Positions 50,742-59,202 of a stretch of 64,000 nt of DNA are shown here, one piece after another. How positions within the stretch are numbered: position 1 is the stretch's first letter; each line of letters starts with the position of its first letter. Below the pieces are notes generated by a model. It did no database searches. It had not been told where the DNA came from and saw nothing but the letters and a program-made list of their open reading frames with translations. Made by a program: the position numbers and the translations under genes. Source of the stretch: a bacterium 1XD8-76 (lineage in GTDB: Bacteria > Bacillota > Clostridia > Lachnospirales > Lachnospiraceae); assembly GCA_003611955.1 (NCBI GenBank), contig RAZE01000003.1:175345-239344 (forward strand), written 5' to 3'.

Positions 50742-50840
50742 GTTCACGTAAGTAGTGAGCAGTGCGCCAAAAGTCAGATAAAAAGATGCGTTGTGCCTGC
50801 ACTGTATACATGCCTAAGGGATAAGGAGAGGGAATAAGTT

Positions 50841-52271
50841 ATGGACAAGAGCAAAGAGATCAGGAAACTGTGCGAGGAAAAACAGATCCGCATGATCGAT
50901 TTTAAGATGACGGATATCGACGGGCGCTGGCGGCACATTACGATACCGGTGGAGCGGTTCAACGAGAACACGTTTGTGTACGGCATCGGATTTGACGGCT
51001 CCAACTACGGTTATGCGCCGATCGAGAAGAGCGACATGGTGTTTCTGCCGGATCCGGATACGGCCTACGTGGATCCTTTCGCGGAGGTGCCCACGCTGAC
51101 GATGTGCGGGAACGTCTGTGTGATCGGGAAGGAAGAGAATAAGCCCTTCGATCAGTATCCCAAAAATGTCTCGCTGCGGGCAGTGGAGTATATGAGAGAG
51201 AGCGGCATCGCGGATTCCATGATCATCGGACCGGAATTTGAGTTCTATCTGTTTGACACGGCGCGCTATGAGGTATCGCCGAGACAGTGCGGTTACCGGA
51301 TCGACACGAAGCAGGCGGCGTGGAACAGAAGCCTTGACAACCCGGGCAACAACGGTTTTGAGGTGCCAGGCCAGGGCGGCTATCATGTGGCGGCGCCCCA
51401 GGATGTGGGGTATGATCTGAGAAGCCGTATCTGCATGGAGATGGAGGACTGGGGCATCAGGGTAAAATATCATCATCACGAGGTGGGCGGCCCGGGGCAG
51501 ATGGAGATCGAGGTGGAGCTGGCGGATATGCCCGAGATGGCTGACAATACGATGATCATCAAATATATCATTAAAAATATGGCTGCGAAGGAGGGCAAGA
51601 CCGCGACGTTTTTGCCAAAGCCCATCTATCAGGAGGCCGGCAGCGGCATGCATGTACATATGCTGTTAAAGAAGGACGGAAAGCCGTTGTTCTACGATGA
51701 GAACGGCTATTCGGGCCTTAGTCAGACGGCGCACTGGTTTATCGGCGGGCTGCTGACACATATCGCGTCTTTATGCGCCTTCACGAATCCCTCCACCAAC
51801 TCTTTCAAGCGGCTGGTGCCGGGCTATGAGGCGCCTGTGACCATCGGCTACGCCACATCCAACAGGAGCGCGGTGATCCGGATTCCGGCTTACGCGAAAT
51901 CTCCGGAGACAAAGCGGTTTGAACTGCGAAATCCGGATGCCACGGCAAATCCATACTATGCCTATGCGGCGATCCTGATGGCCGGTCTGGACGGCATCGA
52001 GAGAAAGATCGATCCCGCGGCCATGGGATGGGGGCCTTATGACTTTAATCTGTATACGTTATCCGCCGAGGAGCAGAAGAAGATCAAGGGACTGCCGAAG
52101 AGCCTGGAGGAGGCGTTGGATGCGTTGGAGGCGGACCATGCCTATCTGACAAAGGGCGGCGTGTTCCCGGAGAGGCTGATCGAAGTATGGACGGCGAGAA
52201 AGCGCGCGGAGGCGAAGAAGGCGGGGGAGATCCCCACGCCGGCGGAGTTTGCGATGTATTATGATCTGTAG
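50841..52271 (+). CDS. glnA: Glutamine synthetase type I
   Basis: 476 residues. IDFKMTDIDGRWRHITIPVE starts the beta-grasp; GFDGSNYG, GPEFEFYLFD, EVGGPGQMEIE, GSGMHVHM and NRSAVIRIP follow, and FELRNPDATANPYYAYAA is the conserved end. The adenylylation-loop Tyr segment of GSI-beta (NLYxLPPE) reads NLYTLSAEEQKK, so it is likely the alpha form without adenylylation. It assimilates ammonia with glutamate and ATP. ATG 50841 follows AAGGAGAGGGAATAAGTT. Its last 13 bases overlap the convergent regulator gene. Confidence 0.92.
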   Translation: MDKSKEIRKLCEEKQIRMIDFKMTDIDGRWRHITIPVERFNENTFVYGIGFDGSNYGYAPIEKSDMVFLPDPDTAYVDPFAEVPTLTMCGNVCVIGKEENKPFDQYPKNVSLRAVEYMRESGIADSMIIGPEFEFYLFDTARYEVSPRQCGYRIDTKQAAWNRSLDNPGNNGFEVPGQGGYHVAAPQDVGYDLRSRICMEMEDWGIRVKYHHHEVGGPGQMEIEVELADMPEMADNTMIIKYIIKNMAAKEGKTATFLPKPIYQEAGSGMHVHMLLKKDGKPLFYDENGYSGLSQTAHWFIGGLLTHIASLCAFTNPSTNSFKRLVPGYEAPVTIGYATSNRSAVIRIPAYAKSPETKRFELRNPDATANPYYAYAAILMAGLDGIERKIDPAAMGWGPYDFNLYTLSAEEQKKIKGLPKSLEEALDALEADHAYLTKGGVFPERLIEVWTARKRAEAKKAGEIPTPAEFAMYYDL

Positions 52272-54058
52272 GAAAGCTCTGAGAGACGGCGATAGAGGGT
52301 GGAGAGGCTTATGCCGAGTTTTTCCGCGATCTGTTTTTTTTCGGCAACAGTATCGCCGCGTTCATTGATCAGATCGAGAAGGATCTGATTTTCAATAGAA
52401 CGCAGAGGTATGCCTGAAGATGCATTCATATCGGTTTGCATACGTTGTGGAATCCCCATGGTATTGACATTTTCTCTGATATTGACAGGCAGTTCATCGG
52501 CGGTCAGTATCAGAGATTTGTTATTATGGATGGATAACATATATTGGATAGCGTTTTCCATCTCATGGATATTTCCGGGCCATGCATACTGGGAAAAATA
52601 CATGTTTATTTTCTTGTCAAAGCGCAAGGATTTTGACGTGAAATATTTATTGTGCTTGTCCAGAATATGGCGGGCATAGAGCATAATATCATTTTTTCGG
52701 GTACGCAATGGCGGCAGAGTGATCGGAATACCGCTGAGACAATAGTACAGTTCTTCCAAAAACTCATTGGTATGCGTTAATTGTTTTAAAGAAGCAGAGG
52801 TAGAAACGATAATGCGTACGTCGACGGAAACTTTTCTGTTGCTGCCTTTCCTGGTAAAATAATGGTTTTTGATGCAGGAAAGCAGTTTGAACTGGAGCGA
52901 GATGGGCAATAGCTCTATCCGGTTTAAGAAAATGGTTCCCGAACTGGCCAGTTCAAGCGCACCCGGGGTGTGAGAATCCGGAGTCGTATCAGGGATATCG
53001 GGGGAACCAAACAGTTCTTCATCCATGGTTTCTGTGGAAAAATTCTGGCAGTCTATGGCGATAAAAGGGTTTTTGCTGCGGTTGCTGCTGCCGTGAATGG
53101 CACGCGCCAGAAATTCCTTTCCGGTTCCGCTCTCCCCAGTAATAAGCACATTGACCGGCTGTACAGCGGCTTTTTGAGCCAGTTTTTTTACGGCGAGCAT
53201 TTCTTTGCTTTCTCCGAGAAAATCGCGGAGAGATACGGTATTGCCACCCGAAAGATGATCAGAGATTTCCATGCGGGTGCAAAAACTGTCAATGGTTTTA
53301 AAATTGACCGTGCAGCCAAGCAGTTCATTTTCATTATAAAAAAAGGTTACAAAGATGCCGTATTCTTTTTTGCATATATAGATTCTTTCATATACGGCAT
53401 TCCTTTTTTGGTTGAAAAGATTCAGAAAGGCAGGATCCGGTATCAGTTCGTAGACTGTCTGTGAATGAATTTTTTTTTCGGTTGTATGAAGGATCTGAAG
53501 GGCCTTATCGTTGTAATTGCGGATGGTTCCGTCCTTGTTGACAAAGATATATCCGTTTGAGATCTGGCTCATAGCCTGATTCAGGATCTGGTTCTGCAAA
53601 AGGGCTTCCTCCAGCATTTCCGCCTCTCTGGAGTAGATTTCATATTCTTTCAGTTTCAGTTGTATGATGGAGCACATCTGCTCAATAAAGGAAAACAGAC
53701 GATACTTGCTGTCGTCTATTTTTTTTGCCTGTTCCTGCGTGAAGCAGATGATGCCCATTACGCCGACAACACTGTCATCATAAAAAATGGGATAGTGAAT
53801 AAATCCCTTTTCGTTACAATTTTCTTTTCGATCGCAGTACTGGCAGGCGGGAGCCAGACCCGGGGAGGTACATATCTGTGGCAAGCCTGTTTTAAGAATA
53901 TTGCGTACAACACCGCCGATCGGAGGCAGGGACTGAGATACGGTGCCGGCGATCCGGTTGCAGTAACAGTCGATGACCTGTGTGTCGATTTCCGTTGCCA
54001 AAGTAATCCCTTCTGCAATTTTCTGAATAAAATCCTGAATCTGTAAAAGCTCCGTCAT
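52259..54058 (-). CDS. DhaR-like regulator with degenerate AAA+ domain
   Basis: 599 residues. An N-terminal sensory domain (about 1-165) contains a Cys pair region APACQYCDRKENC. A PAS-like domain (about 170-270) follows, then a bacterial enhancer-binding-type AAA+ (about 280-520). Walker A is intact (GESGTGKE, Gly308 onward), but the loop where GAFTGA should be reads LFGSPDIPDTTPD. Walker B, GTIFLNRIE, has Asn379-Arg380 in place of Asp-Glu. A Fis-type helix-turn-helix ends the protein (KKQIAEKLGISLSTLYRRLSEL). ATG 54058 has ATGGAGTTCATGCAGT. It probably controls dhaK with sigma-70. Confidence 0.82.
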   Translation of the reverse strand: MTELLQIQDFIQKIAEGITLATEIDTQVIDCYCNRIAGTVSQSLPPIGGVVRNILKTGLPQICTSPGLAPACQYCDRKENCNEKGFIHYPIFYDDSVVGVMGIICFTQEQAKKIDDSKYRLFSFIEQMCSIIQLKLKEYEIYSREAEMLEEALLQNQILNQAMSQISNGYIFVNKDGTIRNYNDKALQILHTTEKKIHSQTVYELIPDPAFLNLFNQKRNAVYERIYICKKEYGIFVTFFYNENELLGCTVNFKTIDSFCTRMEISDHLSGGNTVSLRDFLGESKEMLAVKKLAQKAAVQPVNVLITGESGTGKEFLARAIHGSSNRSKNPFIAIDCQNFSTETMDEELFGSPDIPDTTPDSHTPGALELASSGTIFLNRIELLPISLQFKLLSCIKNHYFTRKGSNRKVSVDVRIIVSTSASLKQLTHTNEFLEELYYCLSGIPITLPPLRTRKNDIMLYARHILDKHNKYFTSKSLRFDKKINMYFSQYAWPGNIHEMENAIQYMLSIHNNKSLILTADELPVNIRENVNTMGIPQRMQTDMNASSGIPLRSIENQILLDLINERGDTVAEKKQIAEKLGISLSTLYRRLSELSYRS

Positions 54059-54212
54059 ACTGCATGAACTCCATTTCTGTTTTGGTATGAATGATAAAAA
54101 AACATGACCGGGCAGAAAAATATAAGGCAATTATACCATGAGAACCTTTTTGATAACAATAATTTTGAGTGAATTATGTAAATAGTATGTACAAGAAAGC
54201 CTGATGAACAAA

Positions 54213-54232
54213 GAGAATTCTCAAAATGAGAA
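54213..54232. promoter_or_regulatory. Inverted repeats in the dha divergent region, candidate operator
   Basis: GAGAATTCTC (54213-54222) is a perfect palindrome, overlapped by TTCTCA-AAA-TGAGAA (54218-54232). They lie between the divergent regulator and dhaK genes. No TGGCAC-N5-TTGC sigma-54 promoter was found in the 295-base gap. Confidence 0.5.
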
Positions 54233-54353
54233 ATAATTTCACTGTAAAATTCACATTTTAAGAAACACATAAAATTGAAGAGAGGGAAGGAGACAGATAC
54301 AATATATTTAACAGGATTTTCAAGACAAAAATACAGAAAGGCAGGGAGATAAA

Positions 54354-55349
54354 GTGAAAAAAATTCTGAATTCAGTGGAAAATGTTGTGCCGGAAATGCT
54401 GGAAGGAATGATGCTTGCACATCCTGATCTGAAGATATTGCCGGGAACACAGGTCGTGGTAAGGAAAAACAGGCCGTCCGGTGAAAAGGTCGGCGTAATT
54501 TCCGGAGGGGGAAGCGGGCACGAACCGGCACATGCCGGATATGTGGGTGCCGGCATGCTGGATGCCGCCTGTGCGGGAGCGTTATTTTCTTCTCCTTCCG
54601 TAGATCAGATGATAGAGGGAATCAGAGCGGTTGACATGGGAAAAGGCGTTTTGATCGTAGCGAAAAATTATACCGGTGACAATCTGAATTTTGATATGGC
54701 GGCGGAACTTCTGGAGGACGAGGGAATCCGGGTGGAAAAGGTTGTGGTAAAGGACGACATAGCGGTTGAGGAAAGCGAAAATACGACAGGGCGTCGCGGT
54801 GTGGCCGGGACGATTTTTGTCCATAAAATAGCCGGAGCAAAGGCGGAGAGCGGAGCCGATCTGGATGAAGTGAAACGTTGTGCGGAAAAAGCGATCCGTA
54901 ATATACGGACTTTTGGATTTGCGCTCAGTCCCTGTATTATTCCCAGTGTGGGGAAACCGGGATTTACGCTGGAGGAGGAGGAAATGGAGCTGGGGACGGG
55001 TATTCACGGAGAAGCGGGTATAAAAAGGATGTCGATTCCCTCTTCCAGGGAACTGGCAGAGATATTGCTGGAAAAGATACAGTCTAATATCGTGTTAAAT
55101 GGGGGGGAAGAGGTTGCGGTTATGGTAAATGGCTGCGGTGCAACACCTCTTATGGAACTGTATATTTTAATGCAGGATGTGGCAAAAATTCTCACAGAAA
55201 AACGGATCGGACTGTATAAAAGCTTCGTAGGAAATTATATGACATCGCTGGAAATGGCTGGAGGCGCCGTTACGGTTATGAAACTGGATGACGAACTGAA
55301 AGAACTGCTGGATGCGAAAGCGGATACGTTTGCATTTCATATGGGATAA
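54354..55349 (+). CDS. dhaK: Dihydroxyacetone kinase subunit DhaK
   Basis: 331 residues. GVISGGGSGHEPAHAGYVG (substrate loop), GVLIVAKNYTGDNLNFDMA, GTIFVHKIAGA and GTGIHGEAG with the covalent His218 are all present. It binds dihydroxyacetone (or a related ketose/aldose) as a hemiaminal. The start is GTG 54354 after AGGCAGGGAGATAAA. dhaL follows after 13 bases. The PTS partner DhaM is not in the window. Confidence 0.92.
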   Translation: MKKILNSVENVVPEMLEGMMLAHPDLKILPGTQVVVRKNRPSGEKVGVISGGGSGHEPAHAGYVGAGMLDAACAGALFSSPSVDQMIEGIRAVDMGKGVLIVAKNYTGDNLNFDMAAELLEDEGIRVEKVVVKDDIAVEESENTTGRRGVAGTIFVHKIAGAKAESGADLDEVKRCAEKAIRNIRTFGFALSPCIIPSVGKPGFTLEEEEMELGTGIHGEAGIKRMSIPSSRELAEILLEKIQSNIVLNGGEEVAVMVNGCGATPLMELYILMQDVAKILTEKRIGLYKSFVGNYMTSLEMAGGAVTVMKLDDELKELLDAKADTFAFHMG

Positions 55350-55362
55350 CAGGAGGTGAGAG

Positions 55363-55998
55363 ATGGGACATAATAAAACAGTATTGCAGTGTCTGTCGGA
55401 AGTATGCAGGGAGCTTTTGGAGAAAAAGGAGGAGCTTAATGCGCTGGATGCAGTGATGGGAGACGGGGAGCACGGTTCCAATATAGAGAGGGCTTTTGGG
55501 CAGGTACAGGAGCAGATTCCGCAGATGGAAGAAATGAGCGGAGTACAGATCATTGACAAAACAGGTTCCATACTGCTGGCCTCCGGCGGCGGAACAGCTA
55601 CCACTCTGATGGGATTTGCCTGCAAAAAGACTGGGGTCTTGTTGAAAGACAGAAAGAAACTGACAGCGGAGGAGACGGCGCAAATAATGCGGAAAGTCTG
55701 GGAGAGTATCCAGAATAAGTCAAAAGCCGTAAAAGGTGATAAGACGCTGATGGATGCCTATACACCGGCAGTAGAGGCTTTTGTGAAAGCTTCTTGGGAA
55801 GGCGCTTCGTTTGAAGCATGTTTCGTGGCGGCGGAACGGGCGGCAGCGGAAGGCGTGGAAGCGACAAAAGAGATGATAGCAAAAAGAGGAAGAGGATATT
55901 ATGTCGGAGAACGGGGGCTGGGAACAGCCGATCCGGGAGCGACATCGGTGGCGACCATATTTCACGCGATATCCAAAATTTTAGGTGAAGGAGAGTAA
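55363..55998 (+). CDS. dhaL: Dihydroxyacetone kinase subunit DhaL
   Basis: 211 residues, all-helical ADP-binding subunit. LDAVMGDGEHGSN holds the Mg-binding Asp29 and Asp34, but the third position is Glu36 instead of Asp. GSILLASGGGTATTLMG, KGDKTLMDAYTPAVEAF and GLGTADPGATSVA are conserved. It transfers phosphate to the substrate on DhaK. Without DhaM it either uses ATP exchange or a DhaM encoded elsewhere. AGGAGGTGAGAG precedes ATG 55363. Confidence 0.9.
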   Translation: MGHNKTVLQCLSEVCRELLEKKEELNALDAVMGDGEHGSNIERAFGQVQEQIPQMEEMSGVQIIDKTGSILLASGGGTATTLMGFACKKTGVLLKDRKKLTAEETAQIMRKVWESIQNKSKAVKGDKTLMDAYTPAVEAFVKASWEGASFEACFVAAERAAAEGVEATKEMIAKRGRGYYVGERGLGTADPGATSVATIFHAISKILGEGE

Positions 55999-56000
55999 AA

Positions 56001-57011
56001 ATGGAGACAAGAGTAGTAGTGACCAGACAGCCCAATGAGGTAGTGCTGGAGAGATGTGATCTGCACCCAGGGGATAATGAAGTTCTTGTGAAAACGTATA
56101 TGGCGTCGATCTGCGGGACGGACAAAAATTATTCCGAGGGAAAGATGCCGAGGGAGGTGCTCGTGGAGCAGGTGACGGCAAACAATGAGGCGCACCATTC
56201 CTATCCGCTAAAAATGGGGCATGAAGCGGCGGGTATCATCGTTGAGGTGGGAAAAAATGTGACGGATTTCAAAGTCGGCGACAAAGTAATGTCCTTTGGC
56301 TGGTATAATACAATGGCGGATTATTTTGTGGCACCAGTAGATTATAACGGATACGGCGTGGTAAAGGTACCGGAGGGAATGTCCATGGAGGCCGCTTCTC
56401 TGGGCGAGCCGACAGCCTGTGCCGTTTACGCCGGCATGCAGTCGGGCGTGGAGCTGGGAGATGTGGTGGTTATTGTCGGAGCTGGTTTTGCAGGGCAGGT
56501 GATGATGCAGGTAGTGAAGAAGATGGGTGCATATAAAGTGATCTGTGTGGACATCGTAGACGGTAAACTGGAACTTGCAAAAAAAATGGGAGCCGATATC
56601 GTGTTGAATCCGGACAGAGATGATGTTGTGAAAACAGTTCTTGAGGTGACAGGAAATCAGGGAGCGGATATATGTATTGAAGCGGCCGGAAACGATGCGG
56701 CGATACAGATATGCAGCGACGTGCTCAAGCATGGAGGGATACTCGGGCTTTACAGCTGGGTTCTGGAACCGGCTACACTGTATATCAACAGGTGGCATAA
56801 CGACGGATTTGATATCCGCACACTGGCGTTGATCCACAGAATTAAGATAGACAGGCCCTGGTGGATCCACAAAGCACTGGACAATGTGGCGAAAGGAATG
56901 GTAAATATCGAGCCGCTGATCTCCCATGTATTTGATCTGGCGGACGCAACGAAAGCTTTTGAGACAGCATGCGGCGATCCTATGGCGTGCAAGGTTATGT
57001 TGAAGCCCTGA
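56001..57011 (+). CDS. Zinc-dependent medium-chain alcohol/polyol dehydrogenase
   Basis: 336 residues. ICGTDK (Cys38) and GHEAAG (His and Glu) are the catalytic zinc ligands. GLVVIVGAGFAGQV-like VVVIVGAGFAGQVMMQ is the NAD-binding turn. The usual four-cysteine structural zinc site is missing, with a short loop there. It belongs with threonine/sorbitol-type dehydrogenases and probably oxidises a polyol imported by the ABC genes to a ketose for DhaKL. ATG 56001 starts 2 bases after dhaL, with GGTGAAGGAGAGTAAAA. Confidence 0.83.
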   Translation: METRVVVTRQPNEVVLERCDLHPGDNEVLVKTYMASICGTDKNYSEGKMPREVLVEQVTANNEAHHSYPLKMGHEAAGIIVEVGKNVTDFKVGDKVMSFGWYNTMADYFVAPVDYNGYGVVKVPEGMSMEAASLGEPTACAVYAGMQSGVELGDVVVIVGAGFAGQVMMQVVKKMGAYKVICVDIVDGKLELAKKMGADIVLNPDRDDVVKTVLEVTGNQGADICIEAAGNDAAIQICSDVLKHGGILGLYSWVLEPATLYINRWHNDGFDIRTLALIHRIKIDRPWWIHKALDNVAKGMVNIEPLISHVFDLADATKAFETACGDPMACKVMLKP

Positions 57012-57078
57012 GGAAGTTTTAAAGGTTGGTGTGGTTTTTAAAATTAAATGATAAGTAAAGATGGAGGAAAAGATAATA

Positions 57079-58131
57079 ATGTTAAAGTGTAAAAAAATTT
57101 TATCAGCAATTCTTTGTGCAGGAATGATGACAATGCTCGTTGGGTGTGCAGGCATTCAGACGGATGACGGAGGAATGGTGTCTGAGACCACATCCGAAGA
57201 GGGGAATAGCGAGGATGGAAGAGCTTCTGCAATTCATGCCCGTGAAGAAAAAGATACTTATAAAGTGGCGTTTGTACCCTGGTCTATCGGCCATACTGTT
57301 CCGGCAGCATGGGATCAGGGAATACGGGAACAGTTTTCGAGTTTTCCCAATATTGAATATAGCTGTTTTGACGGAGAAACATCCACAGAGAAACAGATAA
57401 GCATTATTAACGATTTGATTAATCAGGATTATGACTGCATTTTACTGCAAGCTTCCGATGCAGCAGGGGTTACTTCTTCTGTACAGGAAGCGGAAGCAGC
57501 AGGAATCCCTGTTATATGTATTAATCTGGATGTGGCGGAAAATCATGCGGGACTGGTACAGATGGCAACATATGAGTCTGGTGCACTTGTGGCAAAACAT
57601 ATGGGTGAACAGCTTGGCGGAGAAGGAAAAGTAGTTATTATTCAAGGGGTAATAGGAGCTTCCACGCAGGTGTTGCGAGAGCAGGGATTTCGTGAAACGC
57701 TGGAAAAAGAATATCCGAATATAGAGATTCTTGATGCACAGCCCGCAGACTGGGAAAAAGAAGAAGCCATTACTGTTATGAATAATTTTCTTCAGACATA
57801 TGACCAGATAGATGGCGTATGTGCTATAAATGATACAATGGCGGAAGGTGCAGCCATTGCGGCAGAAGCGGCGGGGAGACTGGATGATATATGCATTTGG
57901 GGAAATGATGGGGAGTCTGATGCACTGACAATGATCGAAAACGGTCAGATGGCAGGAACAATCTACACGAACTGTTATGAACAGGGTGCAGTGGCAGCGC
58001 AGCTGACCATGTTCTTTTTAAACAGCGGTCTGTCTCCAGAATATATTACAAGAACCGGAGTAGTGGATATGCAGCCGGTTGTTGTAACCAGGGATAATGT
58101 GGATACAATCCTTCCGGAAGACAGATGGTAA
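57079..58131 (+). CDS. Sugar ABC transporter substrate-binding lipoprotein (RbsB-like)
   Basis: 350 residues. The signal ends TMLVGC (lipoprotein). An acidic linker and then a periplasmic-binding type I fold follow: YKVAFVPWSIGHTVPAAWDQGI, LINQDYDCILLQASDAAGV, GIPVICINLDV, GEGKVVIIQGVIGASTQVLREQGFRE. These are typical of ribose/xylose/erythritol-type binding proteins. ATG 57079 is preferred over the in-frame ATG 57061, because GGAGG at 57063-57067 lies between them. Confidence 0.87.
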   Translation: MLKCKKILSAILCAGMMTMLVGCAGIQTDDGGMVSETTSEEGNSEDGRASAIHAREEKDTYKVAFVPWSIGHTVPAAWDQGIREQFSSFPNIEYSCFDGETSTEKQISIINDLINQDYDCILLQASDAAGVTSSVQEAEAAGIPVICINLDVAENHAGLVQMATYESGALVAKHMGEQLGGEGKVVIIQGVIGASTQVLREQGFRETLEKEYPNIEILDAQPADWEKEEAITVMNNFLQTYDQIDGVCAINDTMAEGAAIAAEAAGRLDDICIWGNDGESDALTMIENGQMAGTIYTNCYEQGAVAAQLTMFFLNSGLSPEYITRTGVVDMQPVVVTRDNVDTILPEDRW

Positions 58132-58153
58132 ACAGGATATATTGATTCAAAAG

Positions 58154-58180
58154 CATGGTAAGCGCTTGGCGCTTACCATG
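58154..58180. repeat. Perfect 12-bp inverted repeat between binding protein and permease genes
   Basis: CATGGTAAGCGC (58154-58165), TTG, GCGCTTACCATG (58169-58180). The hairpin has no T-run and so is probably not a terminator. Intercistronic stems in importer operons often protect the upstream message, so more binding protein is made than permease. The half-site also resembles a catabolite-response element. Confidence 0.65.
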
Positions 58181-58197
58181 AATAAGGAGTGATAAAA

Positions 58198-59202
58198 TTG
58201 GATGACAAAATAATAAGAAAAATGATATCTATCCTGTTACTGGGTCTGCTGGTTGTTGTATTTTCTTTTAGAGCGCCACTCTTTTTTACTGTAAATAATT
58301 TTGCCTCCATATTGAGGGAAGCGGCATATGTTGGGATTATGGCGTGTGGAGTAACTTTTGTTATTATTACCGGTGGAATTGATAATTCCGTCGGATCAAT
58401 GATGGCGCTCTGTGCAATGATTGGATCTAATATGCTGCGTTTTACCAGTATTCCGCTTTTGGTGATAATATTTCTGGTGTTGGTTCTGGGATTGCTGTTG
58501 GGGGCAGTAAATGGCGTATTAATCACGACGTTGAATATTCCTGATTTTATTGTGACATTGGCGACCATGAATATCTACAGAGGGCTGACAAGAGTACTGA
58601 ACGCTACGGATATTGCAGCGTTGCAAAATGCAATGATAAAAAATAATATTCTGAAAATGTTGGGTGGAAGAATTGGAGTATTCTATCTGGTTGATATTGT
58701 CTTTTTTATACTGATTATTATCTCACATTATATTCTGCGTTATACTAAACTTGGTTTATATGCATATGCAGTCGGTTCCAATGCACAGGCAGCGAAGTTG
58801 ACAGGGATTAATTTAGCAAAAATCAAGGTATTTGCTTATACATATACTGGATTTTTGTGCGGAATTGCAGGGATTATGACAGTTGCACGCATGATGACGG
58901 CGACAACAGAGATTGGTATCGGAATGGAGTTCAGCGTTATTTCGGCGGTGGTTATCGGAGGATGCAGCCTTCAGGGAGGCAGAGGAGATATGACCGGAAC
59001 CTTTATAGGAACATTATTGATGGCAGTTATTAACAGTGGTATTGTTCAGATTGGCATTTCAACGTATTATCAACCGATCATTAAAGGTGTGGTGATTCTG
59101 GCGGCAGTCCTATTTGATATTGCTTATACTAAATATGTTTTTGAAAACAGGAAAAACGCAGGTGGAGGCAAAAGTATTATGAGGAGGAATTTTTATGGAT
59201 AA
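58198..59202 (+). CDS. Sugar ABC transporter permease (RbsC-like), first copy
   Basis: 334 residues, about ten hydrophobic segments. AAYVGIMACGVTFVIITGGIDNSVGSMMALCAM is the conserved region of ribose-type permeases (about 40-75), and GCSLQGGRGDMTGTFIGTLLM is the typical EAA-like loop near the end. TTG 58198 is chosen since AAGGAG at 58183-58188 is 9 bases away; GTG 58189 is adjacent to it. It overlaps the ATPase gene by 8 bases. Confidence 0.85.
   Translation: MDDKIIRKMISILLLGLLVVVFSFRAPLFFTVNNFASILREAAYVGIMACGVTFVIITGGIDNSVGSMMALCAMIGSNMLRFTSIPLLVIIFLVLVLGLLLGAVNGVLITTLNIPDFIVTLATMNIYRGLTRVLNATDIAALQNAMIKNNILKMLGGRIGVFYLVDIVFFILIIISHYILRYTKLGLYAYAVGSNAQAAKLTGINLAKIKVFAYTYTGFLCGIAGIMTVARMMTATTEIGIGMEFSVISAVVIGGCSLQGGRGDMTGTFIGTLLMAVINSGIVQIGISTYYQPIIKGVVILAAVLFDIAYTKYVFENRKNAGGGKSIMRRNFYG

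Noticed and set aside
50560..50830. Glutamine riboswitch before glnA
   Set aside because: The conserved glnA RNA core was not found; only a promoter-like sequence was seen.
54060..54353. Sigma-54 promoter for dhaK
   Set aside because: No GG-N10-GC spaced -24/-12 element was seen, and the regulator lacks GAFTGA.
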